Shown: positions 1-9,066, numbered from the stretch's first letter. The stretch is DNA of 64,000 bases from Methylobacterium terrae (GCF_003173755.1 NZ_CP029553.1:1636501-1700500), one strand, 5' to 3'. Numbers and translations are program-made. Notes: generated from the letters alone by a model not told the origin.

Positions 1-397
1 GGCGGCGCTGACCGGCCTGTCGCTCTGCACCGCGGCCTATCAGGCCGAGAACCTGCGCGGCGGCTTCCTCAGCGTGCCGCGCGGCCTCCTGGAGGCGGCC
101 GACATGGCGGGCCTGTCGCCCTGGCAGCAGTTCCGCCGCATCCGCGCCCCGATCGCCCTGCGGCTCACCGTTCCGGCCCTCGTCAACGAGGCGATCCTGA
201 TCCTGAAGGCGTCTTCGCTGGTCTCGGTGGTCGGCGTCATCGAGCTGACGCGCACGGCGCAGAACCTCGCCGCCTCGACCTACGAGCCGCTCCTGTTCTA
301 CTCGGTCGCCGGCGGCCTCTACCTGGCGATCAACTGGATCGTGGCGGCCGGCGGCAGCCTGACCGAGCGCGCCCTGCGCCGGGGGCGGCTCGCATGA
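1..397 (+). CDS. Amino acid ABC transporter permease (5' end missing)
   Basis: This is the C-terminal part of an inner-membrane permease of the polar amino acid (HisQ/HisM) ABC family. The reading frame is open from base 2, so the start lies outside the window. The segment AYQAENLRGGFLSVPRGLLE, followed by AADMAG, is the cytoplasmic EAA loop that docks onto the ATPase, and it is followed by two hydrophobic segments. Its stop overlaps the ATG of the next permease by 4 bp. Linkage to the following permease, ATPase and hutC suggests histidine or urocanate uptake. That substrate is inferred from the neighbours, not read from the protein. A periplasmic binding protein would be expected upstream of the window. 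Confidence 0.9.
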   Translation, partial: AALTGLSLCTAAYQAENLRGGFLSVPRGLLEAADMAGLSPWQQFRRIRAPIALRLTVPALVNEAILILKASSLVSVVGVIELTRTAQNLAASTYEPLLFYSVAGGLYLAINWIVAAGGSLTERALRRGRLA

Positions 398-1056
398 GCT
401 TCGACGGATCGGTCATCCTCGCGGCGCTGCCGGCGGTCCTGTCCGGGCTCTCGGTGACCCTCGGCATCTGGGCGGCGGCGACCGTGCTCGGCATCGCCCT
501 CGGCTTCGCCGTCGCGGCGCTCAGGCGTTTCGGGCCGCGTCCGGTCGGCCTGTCCTTGCGGCTCGCGGTCGAGGTGCTGCGGGGCACCCCCTTCCTGGTC
601 CAGATCTTCCTGCTCTATTTCGGCGGTCCGTTCGTCGGCCTGAGCCTCGATCCGGTGCCGGCCGGGCTGCTCGGCCTGAGCCTCTACGCCGCGGCCTACT
701 TCTCCGAGATCTTCCGGGCCGGTTTCGCCGCCGTGCCGCGGGGCCACGTCGAGGCGGCGCAATGCGTGGGCTTGAGCCAGGCCCAGATCGTCCGGCGCAT
801 CCTGATCCCCGAGATGACGATGCTGGTCCTGCCGCAATGCGTGAACATGGCGGTGATCCTGGTCAAGGAGACGGCCGTCCTGTCGATCATCGCGGTGCCC
901 GAGGCGACGGCGGTCATCAGCGCGCTCGGCTCGCAGCAATACGCCTTCGTGGAATCGCTCTTCCTGCTCGCCATCATCTACTGGGGGCTGGTCGAGGCCT
1001 GCGGCCGGGCCGGCCGGGCGCTCGAAACCCGGCTCTCGAAGTTCAGGTTCGCATGA
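394..1056 (+). CDS. Amino acid ABC transporter permease
   Basis: A 220-residue inner-membrane permease, the second half of the heterodimeric channel of a polar amino acid ABC transporter (HisM/GlnP type). It has about five hydrophobic segments, and the EAA loop (AAYFSEIFRAGFAAVPRGHV, then EAAQCVGLS) is clear near residues 93-122. The start ATG overlaps the upstream stop as ATGA and the stop overlaps the ATPase start as ATGA, so the three genes are translationally coupled. Length is normal for the family. The substrate is probably histidine or a related compound because hutC follows, but this is inference. Confidence 0.93.
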   Translation: MSFDGSVILAALPAVLSGLSVTLGIWAAATVLGIALGFAVAALRRFGPRPVGLSLRLAVEVLRGTPFLVQIFLLYFGGPFVGLSLDPVPAGLLGLSLYAAAYFSEIFRAGFAAVPRGHVEAAQCVGLSQAQIVRRILIPEMTMLVLPQCVNMAVILVKETAVLSIIAVPEATAVISALGSQQYAFVESLFLLAIIYWGLVEACGRAGRALETRLSKFRFA

Positions 1057-1859
1057 CGCTCCCCGCTCCCGCCATCGCCATCCGCCGCCTGTCGAAGAGC
1101 TACGGCCGGACCGAGGTCCTGCACGGCATCGACCTCGAGATCGCGCGGGGCGCGACCACCTGCCTGATCGGCCCGTCGGGATCGGGCAAGTCGACCTTGC
1201 TTCGCTGCATCGCCTTCCTGGAGGAGGCGACGAGCGGCACCATCCTGATCGACGGGCAGCCGCTCGGCTTCGAGGAGCGGCCGGACGGACGACGCGTCCG
1301 CCTGAGCCCGCCGCGGATCCGCAAGGTGCGGTCGGGCATCGGCATGGTGTTCCAGCAATTCAACCTGTGGCCCCACATGACGGCGCTCGGCAACGTCACG
1401 GAGGCGCTCGTCACCGTGAAGGGACTGTCGCGCCGGGAGGCCGAGGCGCGCGGCATGGCGCAGCTGCGCCGCGTCGGGCTCGAGGCGCGGGCCCGGCACT
1501 ACCCGTCCGAACTGTCCGGCGGCCAGCAGCAGCGCGTCGCGATCGCCCGCGCCCTGGCGCTCGAGCCGGAGATCCTGCTGTTCGACGAGCCGACCGCCTC
1601 GCTCGATCCCGAGCTGACCGGCGAGGTGCTGAACGTGATGCGCGATCTCGGTGGCGAAGGCATGACGATGGTGGTCGTCACGCACGAGATCGGCTTCGCG
1701 GCGACCGTCGGCCAGCGCATCGCCTTCCTGGATCACGGGCGCGTCCTCCTGAACGGGACGCCGGCCGAGCTGTTCGCCGCGCCGCGCCATCCGCGCCTGA
1801 CCCAGTTCCTCGAAACCTACCTCGATCGCGGAGCGGCCATGCTGCTGAAGCCGGCATGA
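1053..1859 (+). CDS. Amino acid ABC transporter ATP-binding protein
   Basis: A 268-residue cytoplasmic ATPase of the HisP/GlnQ family that energises the two permeases upstream. Walker A (GPSGSGKST), the Q-loop (VFQQFNLWPHMT), the signature LSGGQQQR and Walker B (ILLFDEPTASLD) occur in order, with the switch histidine in VVTHEIGF. The ATG at 1053 was chosen over more upstream possibilities because it overlaps the permease stop as ATGA and puts the family's N-terminus (IAIRRLSKSYG) at the right distance. It contains a short insert after the first subdomain (GFEERPDGRRVRLSPPR), seen in some family members. Its own stop overlaps the hutC start by 4 bp. Confidence 0.95.
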   Translation: MTLPAPAIAIRRLSKSYGRTEVLHGIDLEIARGATTCLIGPSGSGKSTLLRCIAFLEEATSGTILIDGQPLGFEERPDGRRVRLSPPRIRKVRSGIGMVFQQFNLWPHMTALGNVTEALVTVKGLSRREAEARGMAQLRRVGLEARARHYPSELSGGQQQRVAIARALALEPEILLFDEPTASLDPELTGEVLNVMRDLGGEGMTMVVVTHEIGFAATVGQRIAFLDHGRVLLNGTPAELFAAPRHPRLTQFLETYLDRGAAMLLKPA

Positions 1860-2737
1860 GCGGGCCCGCCCGACCGAACCGGGCCGGAACCGGCGGCGAG
1901 ACCGGCGCGAGAACCCCGGACGCGGCACGCGGAGCGACTTCGGCACCCCTTGCGCCCGGCGCGCCCGGATCCGGCGCGACCAAGGGGACGACCAAGGGGG
2001 CGACCAAGGGCGCGACCCGGCACGACCACATCGTCGAGGACATCCGGTCGCGCATCGTCGACGGGGGCTGGCCGCCGGGATCCCAGCTTCCGGTCGAGAC
2101 CGAGCTCGCCGAGCGCTACGGCGTGTCGCGCATGACCATGAACAAGGCGCTCGGCCAGCTCGCGCGCGAGGGCTTCCTCATCCGGCGCAAGAAGAGCGGC
2201 ACCCAGGTCGCGCAGCCGCGCGCCGAATCGGCCGTGGTGGCGATCGCCGACATCCGCGACGAGGTGCGCCGCTCGGGCCGGGCCTACCGCTTCCGCCTGA
2301 TCGCCCGCCGGGTGCGGCCGGGCCGGGAGGAGGACGCGCTGCTTCTCGGCGGCGCCGCCGGGAGCGGGGAGATCCTGTGGCTGCAGGGCGTGCACCTGGC
2401 CGACGATCGCCCGTTCTGCCTCGAGACCCGGCTCATCAACCCCGCGGTCGCCGAGGGTGCGGGGGGCCAGGACTTCACCGAGATCGCCCCCGGGGCCTGG
2501 CTGCTCGAGGCCGTGCCCTGGAGCGTGGCGAGCCATCGCGTCCGGGCGGTGAACGCGACCGCGTCCGAGGCCAAGCTCCTCGAACTCGCGGTCGGCGAGG
2601 CCTGCCTGGAGATCGTCCGGCGCACCCAGGCCGCGGGCGACTGGGTCACGGGCGTGCGGCTGCTCTATCCCGGCAGCGAGCATCAGCTCGTCGCGAATTT
2701 CGGCCCGGGATCCGGCGACGCGCCCGCCCGGGGTTGA
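1856..2737 (+). CDS. hutC: HutC-type GntR family histidine utilisation repressor
   Basis: A 293-residue DNA-binding repressor. After a disordered N-terminal extension of about 55 residues, which includes a TKGTTKGATKGAT repeat, comes a GntR winged helix (IVEDIRSRIVDGGWPPGSQL, then PVETELAERYGVSRMTMNKA). A UTRA effector domain follows from about residue 130 to the end. HutC proteins bind urocanate and release hut operators. This gene is coupled (ATGA) to the transporter ATPase and lies near hutD, hutG and hutH, which supports the assignment. The extension is longer than usual for HutC, and a start further in cannot be excluded. The TKG repeat is encoded by near-identical 12-bp units. Confidence 0.85.
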   Translation: MSGPARPNRAGTGGETGARTPDAARGATSAPLAPGAPGSGATKGTTKGATKGATRHDHIVEDIRSRIVDGGWPPGSQLPVETELAERYGVSRMTMNKALGQLAREGFLIRRKKSGTQVAQPRAESAVVAIADIRDEVRRSGRAYRFRLIARRVRPGREEDALLLGGAAGSGEILWLQGVHLADDRPFCLETRLINPAVAEGAGGQDFTEIAPGAWLLEAVPWSVASHRVRAVNATASEAKLLELAVGEACLEIVRRTQAAGDWVTGVRLLYPGSEHQLVANFGPGSGDAPARG

Positions 2738-2751
2738 ACGCCACGGGCCCG

Positions 2752-2790
2752 GAGCAGCGCCCGATCTTCGATGGTGCAGCAGCGCCCGAG
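2752..2790. repeat. Degenerate copy of an 11-15 bp palindrome-arm repeat
   Basis: Bases 2752-2766 match one arm of the perfect palindrome at 6624-6660 (GAGCAGCGCCCGATC), and a second partial match (GCAGCGCCCGA) starts at 2779. Here the two copies are in direct orientation, so no hairpin forms. It lies just after the hutC stop. Confidence 0.5.
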
Positions 2791-2814
2791 GGCGCGCGCG
2801 ACCCGGGGACGGGC

Positions 2815-3421
2815 TCACGCCTGCGCGGTCGCGAACCGCCCGTAACCGCCGTCGCAATACAGGAGGGGATCGGCCGCCCGGTCGCCGATCGCGCCCACGA
2901 TGCGGGCGATCAGGACGGAATGCGTGCCGTAATCGCAGCACGCGTCGATCGCGCAGAACAGCGTCGCCTGCGCCTCCTCCAGACAGGGCAGCCCCTCGAT
3001 CGCGTCACCCGCATCCTGCAGCCGCCGCCAGGTGCCCTGCGCGAAGCGCATCGCCGACGGCGCCCCGGCGATCGCCGCCGCGAGATCCCGGTGCGGCGAC
3101 GCCATGATGCCGAGCGAGAAGGCGCCGCGCCCGCGCAAGGCCTCGTGCGCCGAGGCGGTGCGGTTGACGCAGACGAGGAGCGAGGGCGGGTCCATCGAGA
3201 CCGAGCTGACGGCGGTCGCCAGCATCGCGTGACGCTCGGCCCCCCCGCGCGGTGGCGATCACCGCGACGGTCGAGCCGACGCCGCGCCAGATCTGCCGGA
3301 AGGTCTCGGCATCGCCCGGCCGGAGCACGGGGCGGGTCTCGTCGTTGCTCGTCGCACCCGCGCCCCGATCGGGGCCCCTGCCACGCGGCCCCTCCCGGGG
3401 CGTCCGGACCGCCATCGTCAT
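2815..3421 (-). pseudogene. Flavin reductase, frameshifted
   Basis: This is a flavin reductase-like (RutF/HpaC/NtaB family) gene that would supply reduced FMN to the monooxygenase upstream. The N-terminal part (FRQIWRGVGSTVAVIATARG) starts at 3421, with ATGA overlap to the monooxygenase stop. The rest (ATAVSSVSMDPPSLLVCVNR onward to 2815) is in another frame. The switch falls in a run of seven G (plus-strand C at 3240-3246), where six would keep the frame open. Everything else of the roughly 200-residue domain looks intact. It may be a genuine inactivating or slippage-prone indel, or a sequencing error in the homopolymer. Confidence 0.85.
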
Positions 3422-4824
3422 GCTCGCGCCCTCCCCCGGGCCAGGGCGTGGCGGGTCGGCGGCGTGGACAGGCCGAGACTGGCCCTGAGCGTCGTCCCCT
3501 CGTACTCCTCGCGAAACAGGCCGCGGCGCTGCAATTCGGGCACGACGAGGCGGGTGAAGTCCTCGAGGCTCGACGGCAGGGTCGGGCACATCAGGATGAA
3601 GCCGTCCGCCGCGCGGGTCTCGAACCATTCCTGCATGAAGTCGGCGACCTCGGCCGGCGTGCCGGTCAGCCCGTTGCCGGTGTGCCGCCGGGCGTAGTGC
3701 GTGATGAGTTCGCGCATCGTGTGGCCCTGGCTGACGAACTCCTTCAGCTCCTCGAACATCGCCTTCGACCCCTTGGCGGTCGCGGGCATCCGGTCCATCG
3801 GGAAAGGCTTGTCGAGGTCGGCGCCGTGAAGGTCGGTCTCGAGGAATTCCTGGAGCATCAGGAGCCCGACATCGGGGTGCATCAGCCTGACCAGCGCTTC
3901 CGCCTTCGCCTCGGCCTCCTCCCGCGTCTCGCCGACATTGATGACGATGCCGGGCATGATCTTGAGATCGTCCGGGTCGCGGCCGTAGGCCGCCATCCGC
4001 CCCTTCACGTTGGCGTAGAAGGCGCGGTTCTTCTCGATGTTCGAGGCGAGCGAGAACACCATCTCGGCGGTGCGGGCGGCCAGCTCCATGCCCTGCTCGG
4101 AGCCGCCGGCCTGCGCGATCACCGGCCGCCCCTGCGGCGTGCGGGCGATGTTGAGCGGGCCGCGGACCTGGAAGTGCTTGCCCTTGTGGTCGAGCGCGTG
4201 GAGCTTGTCCTTGTCGTGATAGACCCCGCTCTCCCGGTCGAGGAGCAGGGCATCGTCCTCGAAGCTGTCCCAGAGGCCGAAGACGGTGTCGATGAACTCC
4301 TCGCCGCGCTCGTAGCGCTCGGCGTGCGGCGCCAGCCCCTCGCGGTTGTAGTTGTAGCCGGTCTCGTCGTGGTCCGAGGTCACGACGTTCCAGGCGATCC
4401 GCCCGCGGGAGATGTGATCGGCCGAGGCGAACAGCCGGGCGACGTTGTAGGGCTCGTAGTAGCTCGTCGAGGCCGTCGCCACGAACCCGATCCGGTCGGT
4501 GTGCTGCGACAGGGCCGTGATGGCGGTGATCGGCTCGAAGCGGTTCATCTTGGTCGGATTGCGGGCGAGCGCGCCCGCATCGCCGACCGCGCTCGCGGGG
4601 CTGTCGGCGAAGAACATGAAGTCGAGCTTCGCGGCTTCCGAGATCCTGGCGCAGCGGGTCAGGTGGCCGAGGTCGTTCGCGCCGCGCACGTCGCTGTCCG
4701 GATGCAGCCACGCCGCCGGGTGGAAGCCGAACGTGTAGACGAACGTGCCGAGCTTGAGCTTGTCCGGTCGGGGCACTCGCGGTCTCCTGAGAAGCGGGGT
4801 CGCGGGCTGCGGGGCCGCGGACAT
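3418..4824 (-). CDS. LLM class flavin-dependent monooxygenase (NtaA/DszA-like)
   Basis: A 468-residue cytoplasmic TIM-barrel oxygenase of the luciferase-like family, in the nitrilotriacetate monooxygenase / DszA / SnaA subgroup. These enzymes use FMNH2 from a partner reductase and O2. Family features are the N-terminal strand KLKLGTFVYTFGFHPAAWLH, the insert WNVVTSDHDETGYNYNREGL, the ALDHKGKHFQVRGPLN segment and VIAQAGGSEQG. The neighbouring flavin reductase is coupled by a 4-bp overlap but frameshifted, so activity may depend on a reductase elsewhere. It is transcribed divergently from the LysR gene at 4982, a likely regulator. The substrate is unknown; sulfonates, aminopolycarboxylates and heterocycles are all used in this family. 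Confidence 0.9.
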   Translation of the reverse strand: MSAAPQPATPLLRRPRVPRPDKLKLGTFVYTFGFHPAAWLHPDSDVRGANDLGHLTRCARISEAAKLDFMFFADSPASAVGDAGALARNPTKMNRFEPITAITALSQHTDRIGFVATASTSYYEPYNVARLFASADHISRGRIAWNVVTSDHDETGYNYNREGLAPHAERYERGEEFIDTVFGLWDSFEDDALLLDRESGVYHDKDKLHALDHKGKHFQVRGPLNIARTPQGRPVIAQAGGSEQGMELAARTAEMVFSLASNIEKNRAFYANVKGRMAAYGRDPDDLKIMPGIVINVGETREEAEAKAEALVRLMHPDVGLLMLQEFLETDLHGADLDKPFPMDRMPATAKGSKAMFEELKEFVSQGHTMRELITHYARRHTGNGLTGTPAEVADFMQEWFETRAADGFILMCPTLPSSLEDFTRLVVPELQRRGLFREEYEGTTLRASLGLSTPPTRHALARGRARA

Positions 4825-4981
4825 CCCGGCGCGGTCTTTCCGGCCTCAGTATGCCCGGGCGCGGACGTCCGGAGAGGGGAGAGAATCTGCTACACGCTTT
4901 AGAAAATCTGTCGGATCGTACGGGAGCGGCGACACCGTCGCGTCGGGGTCTCCGTGCCGGGATCGTCATGCTGGAATCGTC

Positions 4982-5893
4982 ATGTCCCCCCTCCCACCGC
5001 TGAAGGCGCTGCAGGCTTTCGACGCCCTCGGGCGGACGGGCAGCCTCGCGCTGGCCGCCGCCGATCTCGGCGTCACGCCGGGCGCGATCAGCCAGCAGCT
5101 GCGCAAGCTCGAGGCGGCGGTGAGCGCGCGGCTCGTGGAGCAGGCCGGCCGCGGCCTGCGCCTGACGCCGCTCGGCGCGACGTACCACGCGCAGATCCGC
5201 CAGGGCTTCGCCGCCTTCGCCGAGGCCGCGACGATCCTGCGCGACGCGACCGCCGACGTCATCGTCCTCTCCTGCCTGACGACCGTGCTCGGCAAGTGGA
5301 TCGGCCGCCGGATGCGGGACTGGACGGAACTCGACGCCCAGGCCCGGGTCTCCCTCGTGGGCAGCGACGCGGAGCCGGACCTGTCGCAGGGCGCGGTCGA
5401 CCTGCGCATCTATTACGGCGGCCGGCTCCATCCGCCGCACCGCGCCGAACTCTTCGTCGATCACATCGTGCCGGTCTGCGCGCCCGCGCTGATCGAGGGG
5501 CACCGGCTGTCCGGCCCCGAGGACATCCTGCGCTTTCCCCTGCTGCACATCGTCTGGGATCCGCGGTTCGGCGCGAATCCCGGCTGGACGGAATGGGGCC
5601 GGCTGATCGGAGCACGGCCGCCGCCCGCCAACCTGACCTACGGGCTGTCCGGCAGCGCGATCGATGCCGCCCTCGCCGGCCAGGGCTTCGTCCTCGGGCA
5701 GCTCGCCTTCATCGGGCCGGAACTGGAGACGGGCAAGCTCGTCATTCCCTTCGACCTGCGTCTGCCCCTGCCCGAGCCCTATTACCTGGCCTGGAACCCC
5801 GACTCCCTGCGCAAGACCGGCGCGCGGGCGTTCCACCGCTGGCTCCTCGGCGAGGGCCGGGCCCAGGGCCTCGTCTCCGCCACACCGCTATGA
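4982..5893 (+). CDS. LysR family transcriptional regulator (GcvA-like)
   Basis: A 303-residue regulator. The N-terminal winged helix (LKALQAFDALGRTGSLALAA, then ADLGVTPGAISQQLRKLEAA) is followed by a periplasmic-binding-protein-like effector domain. The GAISQQLRKLE recognition region and ending resemble the GcvA/AmpR subgroup. ATG 4982 gives the canonical N-terminus a few residues before the helix; another ATG at 4968 is out of frame. The 157-bp gap to the divergent monooxygenase contains an AT-richer stretch near 4893-4912 that could hold a LysR site, but I see no clear dyad. The stop region overlaps the end of hutD on the other strand. Confidence 0.92.
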   Translation: MSPLPPLKALQAFDALGRTGSLALAAADLGVTPGAISQQLRKLEAAVSARLVEQAGRGLRLTPLGATYHAQIRQGFAAFAEAATILRDATADVIVLSCLTTVLGKWIGRRMRDWTELDAQARVSLVGSDAEPDLSQGAVDLRIYYGGRLHPPHRAELFVDHIVPVCAPALIEGHRLSGPEDILRFPLLHIVWDPRFGANPGWTEWGRLIGARPPPANLTYGLSGSAIDAALAGQGFVLGQLAFIGPELETGKLVIPFDLRLPLPEPYYLAWNPDSLRKTGARAFHRWLLGEGRAQGLVSATPL

Positions 5894-6460
5894 GGCCGCG
5901 ACGGCGTCGATCTCGACCACGAAGAGATCGACCGGGTCGCCGCCGCCGATCGTCGCCCCGCCCTCCCCCAGGAGCGCGTCGCGGCGCGCGAGCGGCACCC
6001 ATCGGCCGTCCACCACGACGGACGACGCATCGACGGCGACCACGACGATCCAGCGCCCGCTCGCCGCGAAGGGCGGGACGAGACCGGAGAGCCGCGTCAC
6101 CCGCTGGCGGACAGCCGATCGCCGGGTCATCACGTTGAGGTCGGTGACCGGCCCGGCGACGAGGCGGGCTTCGGCCGGCGCGTCGCCGGGGAAGGCCAGC
6201 GGCACGCGATCCCGCGTCAGGCGATGCGCGCCGTGGCCCTCGACCGCGAGATCCATGCCCGCGCCGTCGAGGATCGCCAGCGTCCGGTCGATGCCGGGAA
6301 AGAGCGAGAACGGGCCGTCCGCAGCGACCGTCGCCATGGAGACGCGCCAGTCGAACCCGCCGAGCCCGGTGCCCGGGGGGTGAGCGGCGATCTCGACGGT
6401 CTCGCCGCCGCCGTTCTTCCAGGCCATGCGCAGGTGGTCTTCGGCCTTCAGGTGGCGCAT
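5888..6460 (-). CDS. hutD: HutD/Ves family protein
   Basis: A 190-residue cupin-fold protein of the HutD family. Hallmarks are the N-terminal MAWKNGGGETVEIA, the FDWRVSMATVAADGPFSLFP segment, GIDRTLAILDGAGM and DLNVMTRR. HutD accompanies hut genes in many proteobacteria; in Pseudomonas it has been proposed to act as a governor that limits hut expression or intermediates. ATG 6460 gives the family N-terminus. It follows hutG on the same strand but is separated by 264 bp holding two strong palindromes, so it may be only partly co-transcribed. Confidence 0.88.
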   Translation of the reverse strand: MRHLKAEDHLRMAWKNGGGETVEIAAHPPGTGLGGFDWRVSMATVAADGPFSLFPGIDRTLAILDGAGMDLAVEGHGAHRLTRDRVPLAFPGDAPAEARLVAGPVTDLNVMTRRSAVRQRVTRLSGLVPPFAASGRWIVVVAVDASSVVVDGRWVPLARRDALLGEGGATIGGGDPVDLFVVEIDAVAAS

Positions 6461-6623
6461 GGGGCGTGATCCTTCGCATCCGACGCGGGGCGGTCGGGGG
6501 TTGGGCGAAGCGCTGGTTCCCCCCTCTTCCCCGGACAGCCTTGCCGTTGCCGGACACGGCCGGCAGGCCTGGTTCAGGGTGAAGCGCCCGGCCGCCCATC
6601 GCGGCACCGGCCCCTCTCGGCCA

Positions 6624-6660
6624 GAGCAGCGCCCGATCGCGTTGCGATCGGGCGCTGCTC
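6624..6660. repeat. Perfect 17-bp-arm palindrome
   Basis: Arms 6624-6640 and 6644-6660 are exact reverse complements (GAGCAGCGCCCGATCGC) around a 3-nt loop. There is no T-run, so it looks like a REP-type palindrome more than a standard terminator, although it could stop or protect transcripts. Parts of one arm recur at 2752-2790. Confidence 0.8.
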
Positions 6661-6678
6661 GAGTCCTTTCATCTTGCT

Positions 6679-6723
6679 GCATTTTCTGTGACGAACCGTT
6701 ATCCGCTTCGTCGCAGAAAATGC
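6679..6723. repeat. 16-bp-arm inverted repeat at the hutG 3' end
   Basis: Arms 6679-6694 and 6708-6723 (GCATTTTCTGTGACGA against its complement) pair with one mismatch around a 13-nt loop, and the outer arm directly abuts the hutG stop region. In the hutG direction this would form a strong hairpin in the 3' UTR. It is less GC-rich than its surroundings, consistent with a mobile palindromic repeat. Confidence 0.75.
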
Positions 6724-6724
6724 T

Positions 6725-7528
6725 CTAGGCGCCCTTCAGGGCCTCGGCCGCCGCAGCGAGGCGGCCCAGGACCGCGCCGAGGACGGGCCGGAGGCGCGCG
6801 GCCTTGTCGGCATCGAGCGCGAAGGGCGGCGCTTCCGTCGTCAGGTGCGACACTTGCGCCAGTTCCATCTGGATCGCGTGGATGCCGGCCTCGGGGCGGC
6901 CGTAACGGCGCGTCGTCCAGCCGCCCCGGAAGCGGCCGTTGACGACGCTCGTGTAGCCGTCGGCGGCGGCGCAGATGTCGGCCGCCGCGCGCTCGATCGC
7001 CGGGTCGCAGGTCCGCCCGCCATCGGTGCCGATGTTGAAGTCCGGCAGCGTGCCCGGGAACAGGAACGGGATCCGCGAGCGGATCGAGTGGCAGTCGTAG
7101 AGCACCGCGATCCCGTGCCACGCCCGCACGCGGGCGATCTCGCCGGCGAGCGCCGCGTGGTAGGGCGCGTGGAACCGGGCGACCCGGTCCGCGACGTCGG
7201 CCTCGCCCGGACCGGCGCCCTCCCGCCAGATCGGCGCGCCGTCGAAATCGGTGAGGGGCACGAGTCCGGTGGTGTTCTGCCCGGGATAGAGGCTCGCCCC
7301 CGTCGGGTCCCGGTTGGCGTCGATCGCGTAGCGGTGGACCGTCGCCCGCACGGTCGTCGCGTCCGGCAGCAGCCTCTCGTAGAGCCGGTGGATGTGCCAG
7401 TCGGTGTCTCGCAGCCGGCTTCCCTCGTCGTTCAGCCGCGCGAGGATGTCCGGCGGGAGCCACGTCCCGGTATGGGGAAAGGCCAGGATGACGGGCGAGG
7501 AGCCCCGGGCGACCTCGAACGGGCTCAC
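6725..7528 (-). CDS. hutG: N-formylglutamate deformylase
   Basis: A 267-residue hydrolase that converts N-formyl-L-glutamate to glutamate and formate, the last step of the five-step histidine pathway. Family segments include [67 protein letters not shown] and FNIGTDGG, with likely zinc ligands in the HTG, CHS and later His motifs. A GTG start at 7528 overlaps the hutH stop (GTGA), giving coupling with hutH and the expected N-terminus. In a methylotroph the formate released could also be used for energy, which is inference. HutU, HutI and HutF are not in the window. Confidence 0.93.
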   Translation of the reverse strand: MSPFEVARGSSPVILAFPHTGTWLPPDILARLNDEGSRLRDTDWHIHRLYERLLPDATTVRATVHRYAIDANRDPTGASLYPGQNTTGLVPLTDFDGAPIWREGAGPGEADVADRVARFHAPYHAALAGEIARVRAWHGIAVLYDCHSIRSRIPFLFPGTLPDFNIGTDGGRTCDPAIERAAADICAAADGYTSVVNGRFRGGWTTRRYGRPEAGIHAIQMELAQVSHLTTEAPPFALDADKAARLRPVLGAVLGRLAAAAEALKGA

Positions 7529-9066
7529 CGCGCCGCCTCCAGGCCCGGCAGGAGGCCGGGGGACGGGGCGCCCTCGATCGCACCGTCCGCCACCAGGGCG
7601 GCCGCGGCGCGCAGGTCGCCCGCGAGGTAGCGGTCCTCCTCCAGGGACGGGACGGCGGCGCGGATCGCGGCGAGCGCCCGCTCCAGCTCCGGGCTCGTCC
7701 GCAGCGGCCCGCGCAGCTCGACGCCCTGCGCGCCGGCCAGGGCCTCGATGCCCAGGATGCCGAACAGGTTCTCGGTCATCGGCAGGAGGCGGCGGGCGCC
7801 GTGGCAGGCCATGGAGACGTGGTCCTCCTGGTTGGCGGAGGTCGGCGTCGAATCGACCGAGGCCGGGTGGGCCCGCTGCTTGTTCTCGCTCATCAGCGCC
7901 GCCGAGGTCACCTCGGCGATCATCAGCCCGGAATTGAGGCCCGGCTTCCTCGCCAGGAAGGCCGGCAGGCCGAAGGACAGGGCCGGGTCGACCAGGAGCG
8001 CGATCCGGCGCTGCGCGATCGAGCCGATCTCGCAGACCGCGAGCGCGATCTGGTCGGCCGCGAAGGCGACCGGCTCGGCGTGGAAGTTGCCGCCCGACAC
8101 GACCTCGCCGTCGGACAGGACGAGGGGATTGTCGGTCACGGCGTTGGCCTCGATCTCGAGCGTGCGCCCGGCCTGCCGCAGGAGGTCGAGGCAGGCCCCC
8201 ACGACCTGCGGCTGGCAGCGGATGCAGTAGGGATCCTGCACGCGCTCGTCGCCCTCGACGTGGCTCGCGCGGATCGCCGAGCCGTCGAGGAGCGCCCGCA
8301 GGGCCGCGCCGGCATCGATCTGACCCTGATGGCCGCGAAGCTGGTGGATCTCGGGATGGAACGGGGCGGAGGAGCCCATCGCCGCGTCGGTCGACAGCGC
8401 GCCGGTGACGAGCGCGCTCCGGAGCGCCCGGAAGGCCCGGAACAGCCCGGCGAGCGCGAGCGCCGTCGAGACCTGCGTGCCGTTGATGAGCGCGAGCCCT
8501 TCCTTCGCCGCCAGCACGACCGGCTCCAGCCCGGCGCGCCGCAAGGCCTCCGCGCCCGGCATCCGCTCGCCGTCGAGGAACGCCTCGCCCTCGCCGATCA
8601 TGACGGCGGCCAGGTGGGCGAGCGGCGCGAGGTCGCCGCTCGCGCCGACCGAGCCCTGACCGGGAATCGCCGGCACGACGCCGCGCGCGAGCATCGCCTC
8701 GATGAGGCGCACGATGGCGAGCCGCACGCCAGACGCGCCCCGGCCGAGCGAGATGAGCTTCAGGGCCATGACGAGCCGCACCACGTCGGCCTCCAGCAGC
8801 TCGCCGAGGCCGCAGCAATGCGACAGGATCAGGTTGCGCTGGAGGGTGGCGAGGTCGCCGGGCGCGATCCGGATCGAGGCCAGTTTCCCGAAGCCGGTAT
8901 TGATGCCGTAGATCGGCGCCTCGCCCTCGGCGATGGCCGCGATCCGCGCGGCGCCCCGTTCGATGCCGGCGTCGAAGCCCGCCTCCAGCCGCGCCGCCTC
9001 GCCGCCGCGATAGACGCGCTCGAGATCCCGGAGCGTCACGCGGCCCGGATGGAGGGTCAGGGTCAT
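7525..9066 (-). CDS. hutH: Histidine ammonia-lyase
   Basis: A 513-residue cytoplasmic lyase that deaminates L-histidine to trans-urocanate. The Ala-Ser-Gly triad that cyclises to the MIO cofactor is at residues 142-144 ([15 protein letters not shown]), and Tyr 53 lies in [10 protein letters not shown]. Other family blocks are [21 protein letters not shown]-like [23 protein letters not shown] and [10 protein letters not shown]. Length matches the family (about 510). ATG 9066 is the only start that fits the N-terminus. It is the first gene of a hutH-hutG transcription unit with a 170-nt leader and a candidate HutC-controlled promoter at 9237-9264. Confidence 0.96.
   Translation of the reverse strand: MTLTLHPGRVTLRDLERVYRGGEAARLEAGFDAGIERGAARIAAIAEGEAPIYGINTGFGKLASIRIAPGDLATLQRNLILSHCCGLGELLEADVVRLVMALKLISLGRGASGVRLAIVRLIEAMLARGVVPAIPGQGSVGASGDLAPLAHLAAVMIGEGEAFLDGERMPGAEALRRAGLEPVVLAAKEGLALINGTQVSTALALAGLFRAFRALRSALVTGALSTDAAMGSSAPFHPEIHQLRGHQGQIDAGAALRALLDGSAIRASHVEGDERVQDPYCIRCQPQVVGACLDLLRQAGRTLEIEANAVTDNPLVLSDGEVVSGGNFHAEPVAFAADQIALAVCEIGSIAQRRIALLVDPALSFGLPAFLARKPGLNSGLMIAEVTSAALMSENKQRAHPASVDSTPTSANQEDHVSMACHGARRLLPMTENLFGILGIEALAGAQGVELRGPLRTSPELERALAAIRAAVPSLEEDRYLAGDLRAAAALVADGAIEGAPSPGLLPGLEAAR

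Noticed and set aside
2752..2790. Terminator after hutC
   Set aside because: The two repeat copies are direct, not inverted, so they cannot form a hairpin, and no T-run follows.
2377..4902. Long plus-strand frame across the flavin reductase and monooxygenase
   Set aside because: Arg/Gly/Pro-rich shadow of the minus-strand genes; no recognisable domain.
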